Source: Castanea sativa
Taxonomy: Eukaryota; Streptophyta; Magnoliopsida; Fagales; Fagaceae
Length of the DNA stretch: 64,000 nt
NCBI RefSeq assembly: GCF_040712315.1
Contig: NC_134013.1
Location: 15,721,001 to 15,785,000, forward strand
Reading direction: 5' to 3'
Shown here: positions 12,223 to 21,804 of the stretch, piece by piece
Numbering within the stretch: position 1 is the stretch's first letter
Layout of the letters: every line of letters begins with the position of its first letter
Made by a program: the position numbers and the translations under genes
Notes under the pieces: generated by a model
Databases searched by the model: none
Told to the model about the DNA's origin: nothing
The model's input: the letters and a program-made list of their open reading frames with translations, nothing else

Positions 12223-12470
12223 ATTTGTGGGGTTTTTCTTTAATTAGCGATTTCTTAATTAATAAATAAAAATAATTAAATTATAAAAATAAAAAAATAA
12301 AAAAGACTAAATGACGTTTTGCTATAGATAACAGTTGTAGTTAATAGATTGTTAACGGAAGACTTAATTGATAATAAATAAAACTTAGAGAACTGAAATG
12401 ACAAAACTCAAATTTAGAGGACTAAAATGAAAAGTAGTGAAACTTAGAAGACCGATTTTGCATTTTAGCC

Positions 12471-13118
12471 TATAAAAAAAATACCAATTACTTCAATAAT
12501 TTGAAACTAGCTTCATGGCACGTCCTACACTCGTGCTTGGAAGGCTTAAGGCTTTTCATTTGTTTGGTTTAATGTCAAAATTGTTTATTTATCTTAATAT
12601 AACTTTTACGCATTTGTCTAATGATATCATGTATTTGCAAATTAATGATATAGTTGATAATGCTAGCACCAAATAAATGAACATTGAAATAGCATTGAAA
12701 TCTTATGGTTGTGTCTGGATGTTTTCAATTTTTTGAAATGAATGAAAAATTTTGACATTAAAAAATAAAATAAAAAACCCTTTAAGCATGCTACAGGCAT
12801 GCAATGAGACTAGTTTATATATATAAGTTTTCTTACCAAAAACCTCATTTGCAACTTAAAAGTTTGCCACCTCATAATAATATCACACCCTATCATTTGA
12901 ATTATATATATTTATTGTTGAATAGATAGTAAAGGAGAAAGAGGTGAGATTCTCCACCACAGACATGAAACGCCACAAATAATGTCATTACCACTAAGCT
13001 ATCAGTAGAACTCATAAAAAAAAAAAACATTTCATATTGTATTAATATATTTTGACATAAAACACATACAAAATGAATGTTATTGCATACTTATTCCCAA
13101 TAAACAAAGCTAATTGGG
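12471..13118. other. AT-rich spacer
   Basis: No gene or structured repeat is seen between the right end of the Pack-MULE-like element and the 3' end of the PHT1 pseudogene. Confidence 0.5.
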
Positions 13119-14148
13119 TTAATTATCTTTCTCATTCTCTTCTAATGATCTCCCCATAGTCTCACACATAAACAATAAGTCGCTACCATCCCTAACAAAT
13201 AAACTCCGGCAAGTATTATTAATGAGGCATTCATTCCAATTACTTCAGGATAAACCTTCTCCTTTTTATCCTCTTTTTTTTTTTTGTCATGTGAAACCCA
13301 AAAAAATCCGAAAGACCCAATAATTGCGCCTACCTTCCCAACAGCCCCAGAAATGCCTTGACAAGTTGATTTAAATCTTGCCGGGAAAAGTTCTCCTGAT
13401 ACTATAAAAGTGGTTGTGTTCGGTCCAAAATTTTCTAAGAAAAATGTGAGGCCATAGAGGACTAAAAAACCTTTATTGAGTTTATTGTTGTTGGATTCAT
13501 TGTCCCTATATTTTTTATAGGGTATCCCAAGTGCTAAGAAAAGCAATGCCAGGAAGAAACAAACCCATCATTTGGATTTTGACTCTTCCAATCCTGTCAA
13601 TGAAATAAACAGTGAACCAATAGCCTGGAAGTGTAAAACAAACTGCAATAATCGCTTGGAATATTGCAACTTCAAAAGCAGCTTCATTATTTGAGGGATA
13701 TAATGATTATATATACGAGACATGAAGATCGAAATTGCCGCTAGCTGTTAAAAACAATATCAAGAAGGAACCATGTGAAGGAGCAAGAGAATAAATCACA
13801 ACCATGGAAACGAAAAAATTTCTTGGAGACGAGGGGATAATGAGGTGGAGTAGGCGGCAGTGGCATATCTTCTACAATCTGACTCATTGGAACTTCCATC
13901 ACCTTCTCCATGTCCAACACCAGTAAACGAATAGGGATGGCCACCATGGTGGACACAACCTCAGGTGGGTTCACATACTTGTCGGGCTTCTTCTCGTAGT
14001 ATATTCGTCCAATGAGCGTCATAATCGGAGGGACTCAGAAGAAGTCGTAGGTGTCAGTGAAGAGGCCAATGCCAGCTATGATGATGGCCTTGAAATGTTA
14101 TAACTGAGTTCTTGCACTGTCAAGGGCGGAAAGGACTTTTAACGCCAT
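13119..14148 (-). pseudogene. PHT1-family phosphate transporter, internally deleted (copy C)
   Basis: The minus strand starts at the ATG at 14148 (MALKVLSALDSARTQ) and keeps the N-terminal PHT1 block (GLFTDTYD, LIGRIYYEKKPDKY, EVVSTMVAI). It then jumps directly to the central loop (DMEKVMEVPMSQIVED). Most of transmembrane segments 2-6 are missing. The second half keeps [15 protein letters not shown] and GPNTTTFIVSGELFPARF. Stops occur early (QL then TAA; DFF then TGA), with frameshifts near 13545 and at the C-terminus. The ancestral end was probably the TAA at 13119-13121. Intact relatives are plasma-membrane H+/phosphate symporters of the major facilitator superfamily. This copy is dead but shows the locus once held a transporter in the same orientation as the two copies to the right. 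Confidence 0.9.
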
Positions 14149-15237
14149 TCTTATTTCTTGCAAAATTGAAAAGCTTACCTTCTTCCATTTGGTTTAATGA
14201 CAAGTCTCGGATTGTGAAACGGCATTGAAATTTCGTTAGCGCCTTTGTTATTATTATTCTTTTTTTGATGGGATGTCTTTGTCATTGTTAACAGTACGTG
14301 TCAAGTAGTTTCCTTGAAGTTGATGGGTAGTTAGGTTATTAAGGGGGGGAATTATTGACAACTGTGTCCATGGTTACATCAAGATGGGGATTGAATTCGA
14401 ACCTAATGCAAGAATTAATGCATAGGTGCCTCATATCCACACACAAAAAAAAGCATACGTTCCCGATTGATAACCACATTTTGGGCAAAAAACCAAGTTT
14501 GCAGTTTCAAAACATAATTTAATACCTTTCTAAAAAAAAAAATTAAAAAAAAAACATAATTTAATACCTTTGGTAAAGTCATTACTTTTTGGACTCGATG
14601 CATTTTTTTTGGGTTTGTGCATTATACCAGGTGAGCTTTAATAAGTGATTTAGCATAAACTAGAAAAGTTGAACCAAAACTCACCCCGTGTTCAAGACGC
14701 TTTCCATATGTGATTGATGTTTATATTTGTTGGTACCCATTTTTTAACATCATGAGCCAGCAAACAAAATCCAAAGCCCAGCGATGAGAAAATGCCCAAG
14801 AATAAAGCGAAAAGAAAGAAAGAAGAATCGGCCTAGTGGCCAGAGAAGAGGTCTCGTTGCAAAATACCTTAGGATGAGATAATCAGCAGAGGCCTGGCCA
14901 TCTGTGGCTGAGAAAAAGGAGAGAAAAGAATTTTCACCACGAAGCCTATTAGAAAAGCAAACGCGGGTCCAAGAATGGCCCAAAATACGTTGAAGAAAGT
15001 GGAAGCCCATAAAAATAGCTTCTACAAAATGGCCCAAGGAATTAAACCAGGCCTAGAAGGCCCCCAGACTTTTGGTACGAACGATTGGAGGCTCTGAGCA
15101 ATCCCGAAAATAAAGGGTAATAAGGAAGAGAGAGTCACTGAACACAAAGAGGGCATAGGAGCATTAAATTCAATTCCTAAATTTTGGTTTCAAAAAAAAA
15201 TTCCTAAATTTTGGACATCAAGTGGCGAAAAGGAAAG
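14149..15237. other. PHT1 upstream remnant and possible third LTR
   Basis: The segment CAAGTAGTTTCCTTGA near 14307 also occurs near 52083 and 52117, each time upstream of a PHT1 copy, so it is probably paralogous promoter or leader sequence. From about 14728 (TGTTGGTACCC) the sequence changes character and becomes GC-richer up to the element 1 insertion. This part may be the start of an older LTR that continues at 24682-25047 and 35700-35830. No coding region is supported. Confidence 0.4.
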
Positions 15238-15720
15238 TGATGGTACTGACGAATACGTAACTGACGAGTATAATTATAGACGAAGTTGCCTTCACGGACG
15301 AACATGACCAATATCTGCGTCATCAAAAAGAATTAATGCCATTCAATGCTGCCAATAAAGCTCCAACCGTTATAGGACCAGCTGGACTAACCGACGGGAA
15401 CACATTAAAGTCCATAACTCCACCAGAGACGTTATCGGGGAGTCATTAACACTCCAACGGCTACAATCCCCAAGGGTATATAAAACCCTCACAACACCAA
15501 TATAAGGTACATAAAAAAACAACATCACCACCTGAATCATTTTTTCTGGTATTTCAATCATTATCTTCTTCAATACTGACTTTATCATCGGAGGCGTTGT
15601 GGCGGGCACCACACCGGTGACCACTTGAGTAAATTCACCGCCTCCACGGGTTCGTCGGAGTACTTACGGGAGCCGTCCGGGACGAATCCAAGCAAATCAA
15701 CGAGATACCGGCTTCATCGA
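15238..15720 (+). repeat. 5' LTR of element 1
   Basis: Begins TGATGGTACTGACG and matches 24198-24676. A TATA box (TATATAAAA) is at 15477-15485. From 15603 onward the copy differs from the 3' LTR at about nine places, almost all at CAG/CTG trinucleotides of the 3' copy. The end reads CATCGAG where CATCAG is expected. Confidence 0.9.
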
Positions 15721-15723
15721 GTT

Positions 15724-15732
15724 TGGCGCCGT
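15724..15732 (+). promoter_or_regulatory. Primer binding site, tRNA-Asp type
   Basis: TGGCGCCGT lies just inside the 5' LTR, complementary to the 3' end typical of tRNA-Asp. Downstream bases read ACGTGGGAAC, whereas element 2 has CTGTAGGG at the same place. The CTG to ACG change fits the local anomaly of element 1. Confidence 0.75.
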
Positions 15733-15785
15733 ACGTGGGAACGACTTTGTCATACAACGAGAACGCAAGGTTCCGCGGCTCCGAG

Positions 15786-17277
15786 ATGGAATCCAACCCG
15801 GACTCGGCGGCCTTGGCACGGCAAGTCCGGAATCTCGCAGCCACCGTCGAAGAACTTACAAGACGAATCGGGGAGATGAGACGAGAGGTTACGGCAAGAA
15901 GAGAACCGGTCAAGAGCCGTTCAAGAAGACGAAGGGGATAGTCATGGGAGGAGTGGCCAGAGCGGAGAACGGTAACCCCGGTAAGAAGACGGCATTCGAC
16001 ATCCTCCAAGAGATGAGGAAGGAGATGGATGAATTAAGAAACGCCATCAAAGAGAAGACCGATCGAAGCACCGGATAAAATGGTCGGAAGCGACGGACTC
16101 TCCTTTTACCATGGCGAGTCCTAGAAAGACCGGTACGGCAAAATTTCGGCTACCTCGGCTTGAGCCTTTTGACGGGCACGAGGACCCCCAAGATCACCTT
16201 AACACCTTTAAGACGACCTTAGGCCTTCAACGACCTCTGACGAGATCATGTGTCGTTCATTCCCAACTACGAAGGGAGGCTGGACGAGAGTGGTTCACAA
16301 GATTGCCCACTTCGTCCATCGATAACTTTGAGCGATTAAGTAGTGCTTTCCCGCGCCATTTCGTCGGGGGCAACGACCCAAAAGACCGGCGGATCACCTA
16401 CTCACTATTAAGCAAGAGAGAGGAGACCTTGCGATCGTATGTGAAACGCTTCACTCGGGAGACCACAGAGGTGGACGATGCCGACGATAAGGTCCGGCGA
16501 CGACATTTAAGGCGGGGCTTAAGTCCGGAAGGGAATTCGTCGTCTCGTTAGCAAAGAATCCGCCCGGACGATGGCGGAGATGTTGCGAAAGCTCAAAAGT
16601 ACATGAACGGCGAGGACGCAACGGCAGCCATCGTAGACGAGGGGAAGCTAAAGACGGAAGGAAGGAAGGAAGACGAACGCAGGGGACAAAAGAGGGAGCG
16701 TCCGAGCCGTCGGAGAGGTGACACCGACAGACGGAAAGACGAGAAAGCTCCACGACCGGTAAAATTCACACCCCTAATTATGCCTGTTGACAAAATTTTG
16801 ACACAGATCCAGGATCAACACCACCTAAAGTGGCCAAAGCCCTTGCACTCGTCACCAAGTGTACGGGACAAGAGCAAGTACTGCCGATTCCACAAGGACC
16901 ACGGCCATTACACAGAAGATTGCCGAGATTTGAGGGGACAAATAGAAGAACTGATACAGAAAGGAAAACTTCAGAAGTTTGTCAAGAAGGGGGAATCCAG
17001 CAGGTTCAGAGAGGGCGACACGAGTCAACGAGAGCCCTCGTCCAAAAACGAGAGTCGCCGATCTCAACCACAAGAAGTGATCGGGGAGATAAGCACGATA
17101 GCAGGAGGACCTTTCATGGGGGGATCGTATAGGTCCCTCAAGAAAACGTACCAGAGACAAGTAAACAGCGTCCACATGGAACCCCCATTGAAACACAGAC
17201 GGACGAACCAAGATATATTCTTCAGCGAAGAGGACGCGAGGGAGTCGAGCAGCCCCATGCCGATCCGGCGGTGATAG
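15786..17277 (+). pseudogene. gag of element 1
   Basis: The probable start is the ATG at 15786 (MESNPDSAALARQVRN). The N-terminal part looks coiled-coil-like (VEELTRRIGEMRREV). The retrotransposon gag domain (16111-16600) begins intact (LPRLEPFDGHEDPQDHL) but shifts frame repeatedly between about 16250 and 16600. The C-terminal part is open again from 16603 and holds the motif KYCRFHKDHGHYTEDC near 16875, followed by QIEELIQKGKLQKF and a charged tail. Gag packages element RNA into virus-like particles in the cytoplasm. As sequenced no single frame covers it. The breaks cluster in the anomalous patch and may not be real. Confidence 0.85.
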
Positions 17278-17900
17278 CACTCACAATTGAAGGGTTCAAT
17301 ACTAAAAGGATCCTCATCGACAACGGTAGCTGCGGACATTATGTACCTATCGGCCTTCCAACAATTGAAACTAGGCCCTGGTAAATTGCGTCCGTTTGAG
17401 TCCCCCCTCGTCAGCTTTAGCGGCGACCGGGTATACCCCAAGGGCATTGTGACACTAAAAGTCACGATAGGCGCATACCCGAAGCAGCAGACTCGTCATC
17501 TGGACTTCCTGGTTGTAGACTGCCCCTCTTCGTACAATGTGATCATTGGAAGGCCCACGCTCAACCAATGGAGGGCAGCAACGTCCACCTACTGCCTAAA
17601 GATAAAATTCCCGACTGAAGAAGGGGTCGGTGAGGTAAAAGGAGATCAAGTCTTAGCCAGAGAGTGCTACCAAGCCGTGTTGGCTGCAGGAGAAAACCAC
17701 ACATGGACGATTGAAAGAGAAAAAGAAGACAACATGGAAGCCCTAGAAACGGTAGAACTCGTTGAGGGGGAAAGCTCGAAGGTGACGAGAATAGGTACAA
17801 CTATAGGCCCCGAGATGAGGAATGAGCTCGTCCGTTTCCTTAAAGGAAATTTGGACGTATTTGCATGGAGTCACGAAGATATGCCGGGCATACCATGCCA
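17278..17900 (+). CDS. Aspartic protease region of element 1 Pol
   Basis: The plus-strand frame covering 17287-18075 holds the retropepsin-like domain. The active-site motif IDNG lies near 17314 just before the open frame settles. [19 protein letters not shown], a conserved block of plant gypsy proteases, is at about 17515. A spacer with [12 protein letters not shown] near 17860 leads into reverse transcriptase. After IDNGS the frame reads CGH where relatives read SAD, a 2-3 base loss at a CTG site. The protease cleaves the Gag-Pol precursor. Confidence 0.8.
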
Positions 17901-18760
17901 GGTAATCCAGCACGAGTTGAAGACAGATCCTGAGAAGAAACCCGTCCGGCGAAACGACGGGTCTTTGCCCCCGAGCACGAAACCAAGCAATCATGGAGGA
18001 AGTTACCGTATTGTTACGGGCGAGGCTTCATCCGAGAAGTTTATTATCCCGAATGGCTGGCCAACGTCGTGTTAGTGAAGAAAGCAAATGGAAAATGGAG
18101 AATGTGTGTAGACTTCACGGACCTAAACAAAGCTGCCCGAAAGATAGTTTCCCTGCCGAGGATAGATCGGTTGGTAGACTCTACGAATTTGGACATAAAT
18201 TACTAACATTCATGGACGCATTTTCGAGGTTACAACCGGATAAAGATGGCCGAGGAAGATCGGGAAAAAACCGCCTTCATCACGAAGCCAAGGACTCTAC
18301 TTGCTATAAGGTAATGCCACTTGAATTTGAAGAACGCGGGGGCAACGTACCAAAGATTGGTGAACGGGATGTTCGGCAAGCAAATTGGGAGAAATATGGA
18401 AGTATATGTGGACGATATGCTCGTCAAGAGCAAAGAAGAGTTAACTCACACGGACGACACAGGAGAGACATTTAATACCCTCAGAAGATACCGGATGAAG
18501 CTCAACCCTAGTAAGTGTGTTTTTGGGGTAGCTTCGGGAAAGTTCTTAGGGTTCATGGTATCCCAAAGGGGAATAGAAGCAAATCCGGAGAAGGTGCAAG
18601 CGATACTCGACATGGCATCCCCCAAAACCATCAAAGATGTCCAAAAGCTCACGGGAAGAATAAATGCACCTTGAATAGGTTCGTCTCTAAGCGACGGACA
18701 AATGCCTCCCATTTTTCAAAACGTTGAAACAAGCGTTCGCACAGGACCGACGAGTGTGAG
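17900..18760 (+). pseudogene. Reverse transcriptase region of element 1
   Basis: RT motifs occur in order but in shifting frames: [20 protein letters not shown] and KWRMCVDFTDLNKA-like blocks at about 18020-18135, a diverged FMDAFSGY-like block near 18210, NAGATYQRLVNGMFG near 18330, and the catalytic YVDDMLVK near 18403. LNPSKCVFGVASGKFLGF follows in an open frame to 18674. RT copies element RNA into DNA. Frame breaks fall where CAG or CTG would be expected, for example CGAGG in place of CAGG at about 18030 and 18224. Confidence 0.85.
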
Positions 18761-19200
18761 GCGGCTTTTCAAGAACTCAAGCGCTACTTGAGCGGCCGCC
18801 CGTCTTGAGTCCCTCAAAAGCAGAGAGAACCTTTATTTATACGGCGGCCTCGTCCACGGCCGTCGGCCGCCGCCTTGTCCGAGAAGAAGACAAGAAGCGG
18901 CTCCCGAGTTTATTATGTCGACGAAGCCTTCCAAGGAGCGAGAGGCCAAATACCCCGGGATCGGCAAGATCGTCTTCGCCCTAATAGTGGCTTCGCGAAA
19001 GCTACGACCATACTTCGAAGCACACCCTATCCTTGTAATGACGGATCAACCCATCAGGAAATCCATGAGCAAGCCTGAAGCAGCTGGGAGAATGGTCCAG
19101 TGGGCAATCGAACTCAGCCAGTTCGACATCGAATACCATCCCAGAACGGCCATCAAGGCGCAAGCTCTAGCGGACTTCATAGCAGAATTCACCTTCCCAG
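18761..19200 (+). pseudogene. RNase H (first) of element 1
   Basis: The region follows the RT connection domain and reads through KYPGIGKIVFALIVASRKLRPYF and HPILVMTDQPIRKSM to QFDIEYHPRTAIKAQALADF, the usual RT-associated RNase H arrangement in plant gypsy elements. From about 18950 the frame is open. Between 18640 and 18950 it is broken at several altered CAG sites, such as AAGCGG and GGAGCGAGAG. It would degrade the RNA strand during cDNA synthesis. Confidence 0.8.
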
Positions 19201-19209
19201 ATGATGGTG

Positions 19210-19690
19210 ATGTCATGGACGAGGCGGAACAGTGGACGAGGCTGAATACGAACAACGAGGCTGAATACGAAGGCATACTGACGGGACTAAGACTTGGCAA
19301 TGCTCTCGGGATTAAGAACTTGCTCATTCAGAGTGACTCGAAACTGGCGATAGGGCAGATCAGGGAAGAGTATGAGGCGAAGGAAGAAAGGATGCAGAAG
19401 TACCTCAAGTTGATCAGGCATCTAGCTCATGGGTTCGACAAGTTGAATTTCGTCAGGATCCCGAGAAGCCAAAATGCAGAGGCAGACGAGGTCGCCAAAA
19501 TGGCCTCGTCTATAGAAGAACCAACCAACAAGGAGATTCTCATGGAGATTCAGAAATACCCTAGCATCGAGGAAGTCCCGGTATTCCCCATCCAGAACAC
19601 GGGTGGTTGGATGGAACCGATCGTCTCATATCTTCAAGACGGACATCTTCCTCATGACTCAATGGAGGCCAGGAAGATTAAAGCAACGGC
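19210..19690 (+). CDS. Second (archaeal-type) RNase H of element 1
   Basis: An open frame (part of 18915-19709) contains NNEAEYEGILTGLRLG near 19250, DSKLAIGQIREEYEAKEERM near 19335 and RIPRSQNAEADEVAKMAS near 19460. This is the pattern of the extra RNase H that Tat-lineage plant retrotransposons carry between the RT-RNase H and integrase. The metal-binding acidic positions (E in NNEAEYE, D in SDSK, D in EADE) are present. Confidence 0.85.
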
Positions 19691-19705
19691 GACGGATTCA
19701 CAATT

Positions 19706-20855
19706 TTGAATGATACCTTATACAAAAGAGGATTCTCCTTGCCTTATTTGAAGTGTCTCGACGAGGAAGAAGCTAAGTACGTCCTCCACGAAATCCACGA
19801 AGGGATATGCGGGGACCACGCCGGGCCCGCATCTTTGGTAAGTAAGGTTATTAGAGCGGGTATTTACGGCCAACTATGCGGGAAGACGCTATGGAGCTCG
19901 TCGAGAGGTGCGATAAGTGCCGCAGGTTCGGGAACGTCCGAGAGGCTGCCGGCGAGAGAAGATGACAACGATTACCTCCCCCGGCCATTTGCACAATGGG
20001 GGATCGACATCGTCGGTCCGTTACCGTTGGGAAAAGGACAAGTACGATTCTTGCTCGTCGCTATCGACTACTTCACTAAATGGGTTGAAGCGAAGCAATA
20101 GCAACGATCACGAGAGGCAAGAATCCGCGGCTTCGTGTGGAGAAACATAATTTGCGAGGTTCGGGATCCCACGAACGATCATTTCGGACAATGGCCGACA
20201 GCGGTTCGACGGCCCGGGGATTTAGAGACTTTTGCTCGGGATGGGTATCAAGAATAAGTTCTCGTCACTGGGCACCCGCGGTCTAACGGACGTACGGAGG
20301 TAACTAATCGAACAACTTGCTTTCAAGATCATAAAAGCACGACTAGACGAAGCTAAGGGCGCGTGGCCAGAAGAATTGCCCAATGTCTTGTGGGCCTACA
20401 GGACGACAGCAAAAACCCCCACGGGAGAGACGCCCTTCAGGCTCACTTATGGCACTGAAGCAGTAATCCCAGTCGAGGTGGGTATAACCAGCACTCGGCG
20501 AGAAGTCTTCCGCGAGGAGAATAACGACGACCAGCTTCGAATCAATCTGGATTGCTTAGACGAGGTAAGGGACAAGGCATCGAACATGACGATGAAGTAC
20601 CAGCGTAAGATGACTGAATACTACAACAAAAGGGTCAGGCTCAGAAGACTAGAAATTGGCGATCTCGTCTTACGTAAGGTGACGACTGCAACTAGAGAAC
20701 CCGCCCACGGGAAACTTGGCCCAACATGGGAAGGACCTTACAAGGTTGTGTACTACTCACGACAAGGCAGCTATCACTTGGAGACCCTGGAAGGACAAAA
20801 ACTCCCGCGACCTTGGAACATAGAAAACTTGAAGAAGTACCACCAACAGACATAG
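19706..20855 (+). pseudogene. Integrase of element 1
   Basis: The N-terminal zinc-binding region starts HEIHEGICGDHAGP near 19790 and the paired cysteines CDKC lie near 19912, in a different frame. The catalytic core keeps WGIDIVGPLPLGKGQVRFLL and YFTKWVEA near 20000-20095, and a SDNG-like block near 20180. The C-terminal part is open at 20376-20855 (VLWAYRTTAKTPTGETPF, then GDLVLRKV, ending at a TAG). Integrase inserts the cDNA in the nucleus. The part between 20095 and 20345 is frameshifted mainly at altered CAG sites. Confidence 0.85.
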
Positions 20856-20963
20856 ATCAAGAATGTACTAATTACTGAAAATTAATGAAATGATTTTTCG
20901 AATGATGTGCTCATACAGGTACCAAGTCTCGGAGAGTCAAAAAAAAAAAAAAAAAATGTGTCT

Positions 20964-21500
20964 AAGTAATAAGATTCCGCCTAGACGGATGTACATTACT
21001 GACGAACACAAAAGCAAAGAACTTTTGTCCAAGTAATAAGATTCCGCCTAGACGGATGTACATTACTGACGAACACAAAAGCAAAGAACTTTTGTCCAAG
21101 TAATAAGATTCCGCCTAGACGGATGTACATTACTGACGAACGCAAAAGCAAAGAACTTTTGTCCAAGTAATAAGATTCCGCCTAGACGGATGTACATTAC
21201 TGACGAACACAAAAGCAAAGAACTTTTGTCCAAGTAATAAGATTCCGCCTAGACGGATGTACATTACTGACGAACGCAAAAGCAAAGAACTTTTGTCCAA
21301 GTAATAAGATTCCGCCTAGACGGATGTACATTACTGACGAACACAAAAGCAAAGAACTTTTGTCTAAGTAATAAGATTCCGCCTAGACGGAAGTATATTA
21401 CTGACGAATACTAAAGCCAAGAACTTTTGTCTAAGTAATGAGGTCCCGCATAGACGGAGACACATCATTGACGAAGCAAAAAAAAAAAAGAGAAGAAGAA
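20964..21500 (+). repeat. 67-bp tandem repeat array in element 1
   Basis: Seven to eight units of 67 bp begin AAGTAATAAGATTCCGCC at 20964, 21031, 21098, 21165, 21232 and 21299, with diverged units at 21366 and 21433. Most units are nearly identical. The array lies between integrase and the antisense gene. Tandem repeats in this 3' untranslated position are known from Tat/Ogre-group elements and can seed satellites. Confidence 0.93.
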
Positions 21501-21804
21501 AAACGCCTAAGTACAGGAGAAGGCTTAAGTGATCACGTTCCCATCCAGTGGGCGAACATTACTGACGGACACAAAAAAAATACTTTTATAACAGAATATA
21601 TCCAAGTAGATGTAATATTATAAAAGCCTAAAACCTGAGGCCATTGTTCCAACAACAAAAAAAAAAAACCCATAAACACTGGGATAAAAATACACATGAA
21701 AATTTCTAATTGTCCAGGAAATTGAGCCTGAAAAACATGTCAGGCACCTCAAAAAAAAAAAATAAAAAAAAAATACATGTGATAAAAACTTTTTGATTAC
21801 AGGT

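Larger units (their letters stand above)
9731..12470. mobile_element. Pack-MULE-like element with long terminal inverted repeats
   Basis: Inverted arms of about 170-200 bp define the element. The right arm (about 12240-12470), read on the minus strand, begins GGCTAAAATGCAAAATCGG. The left arm begins AGCTAAAATACAAAATCAA at 9731, is interrupted by a nested insertion (9758-10898), and resumes at 10899. Both arms share ACTTTTCATTT, TTTGAGTTTTGTCATTT, GTTAACAATCTATTA and TTATCTATAGCAAAAC. Long TIRs and a captured host gene fragment (11823-12222) fit a Pack-MULE. A 9-bp target duplication could not be identified because both flanks are A-rich, so superfamily assignment is inference. No transposase is present. 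Confidence 0.75.

Noticed and set aside
20964..21500. CRISPR-like regularly spaced repeat
   Set aside because: The units are contiguous 67-bp tandem copies without variable spacers, in a plant retrotransposon. It is a tandem array.
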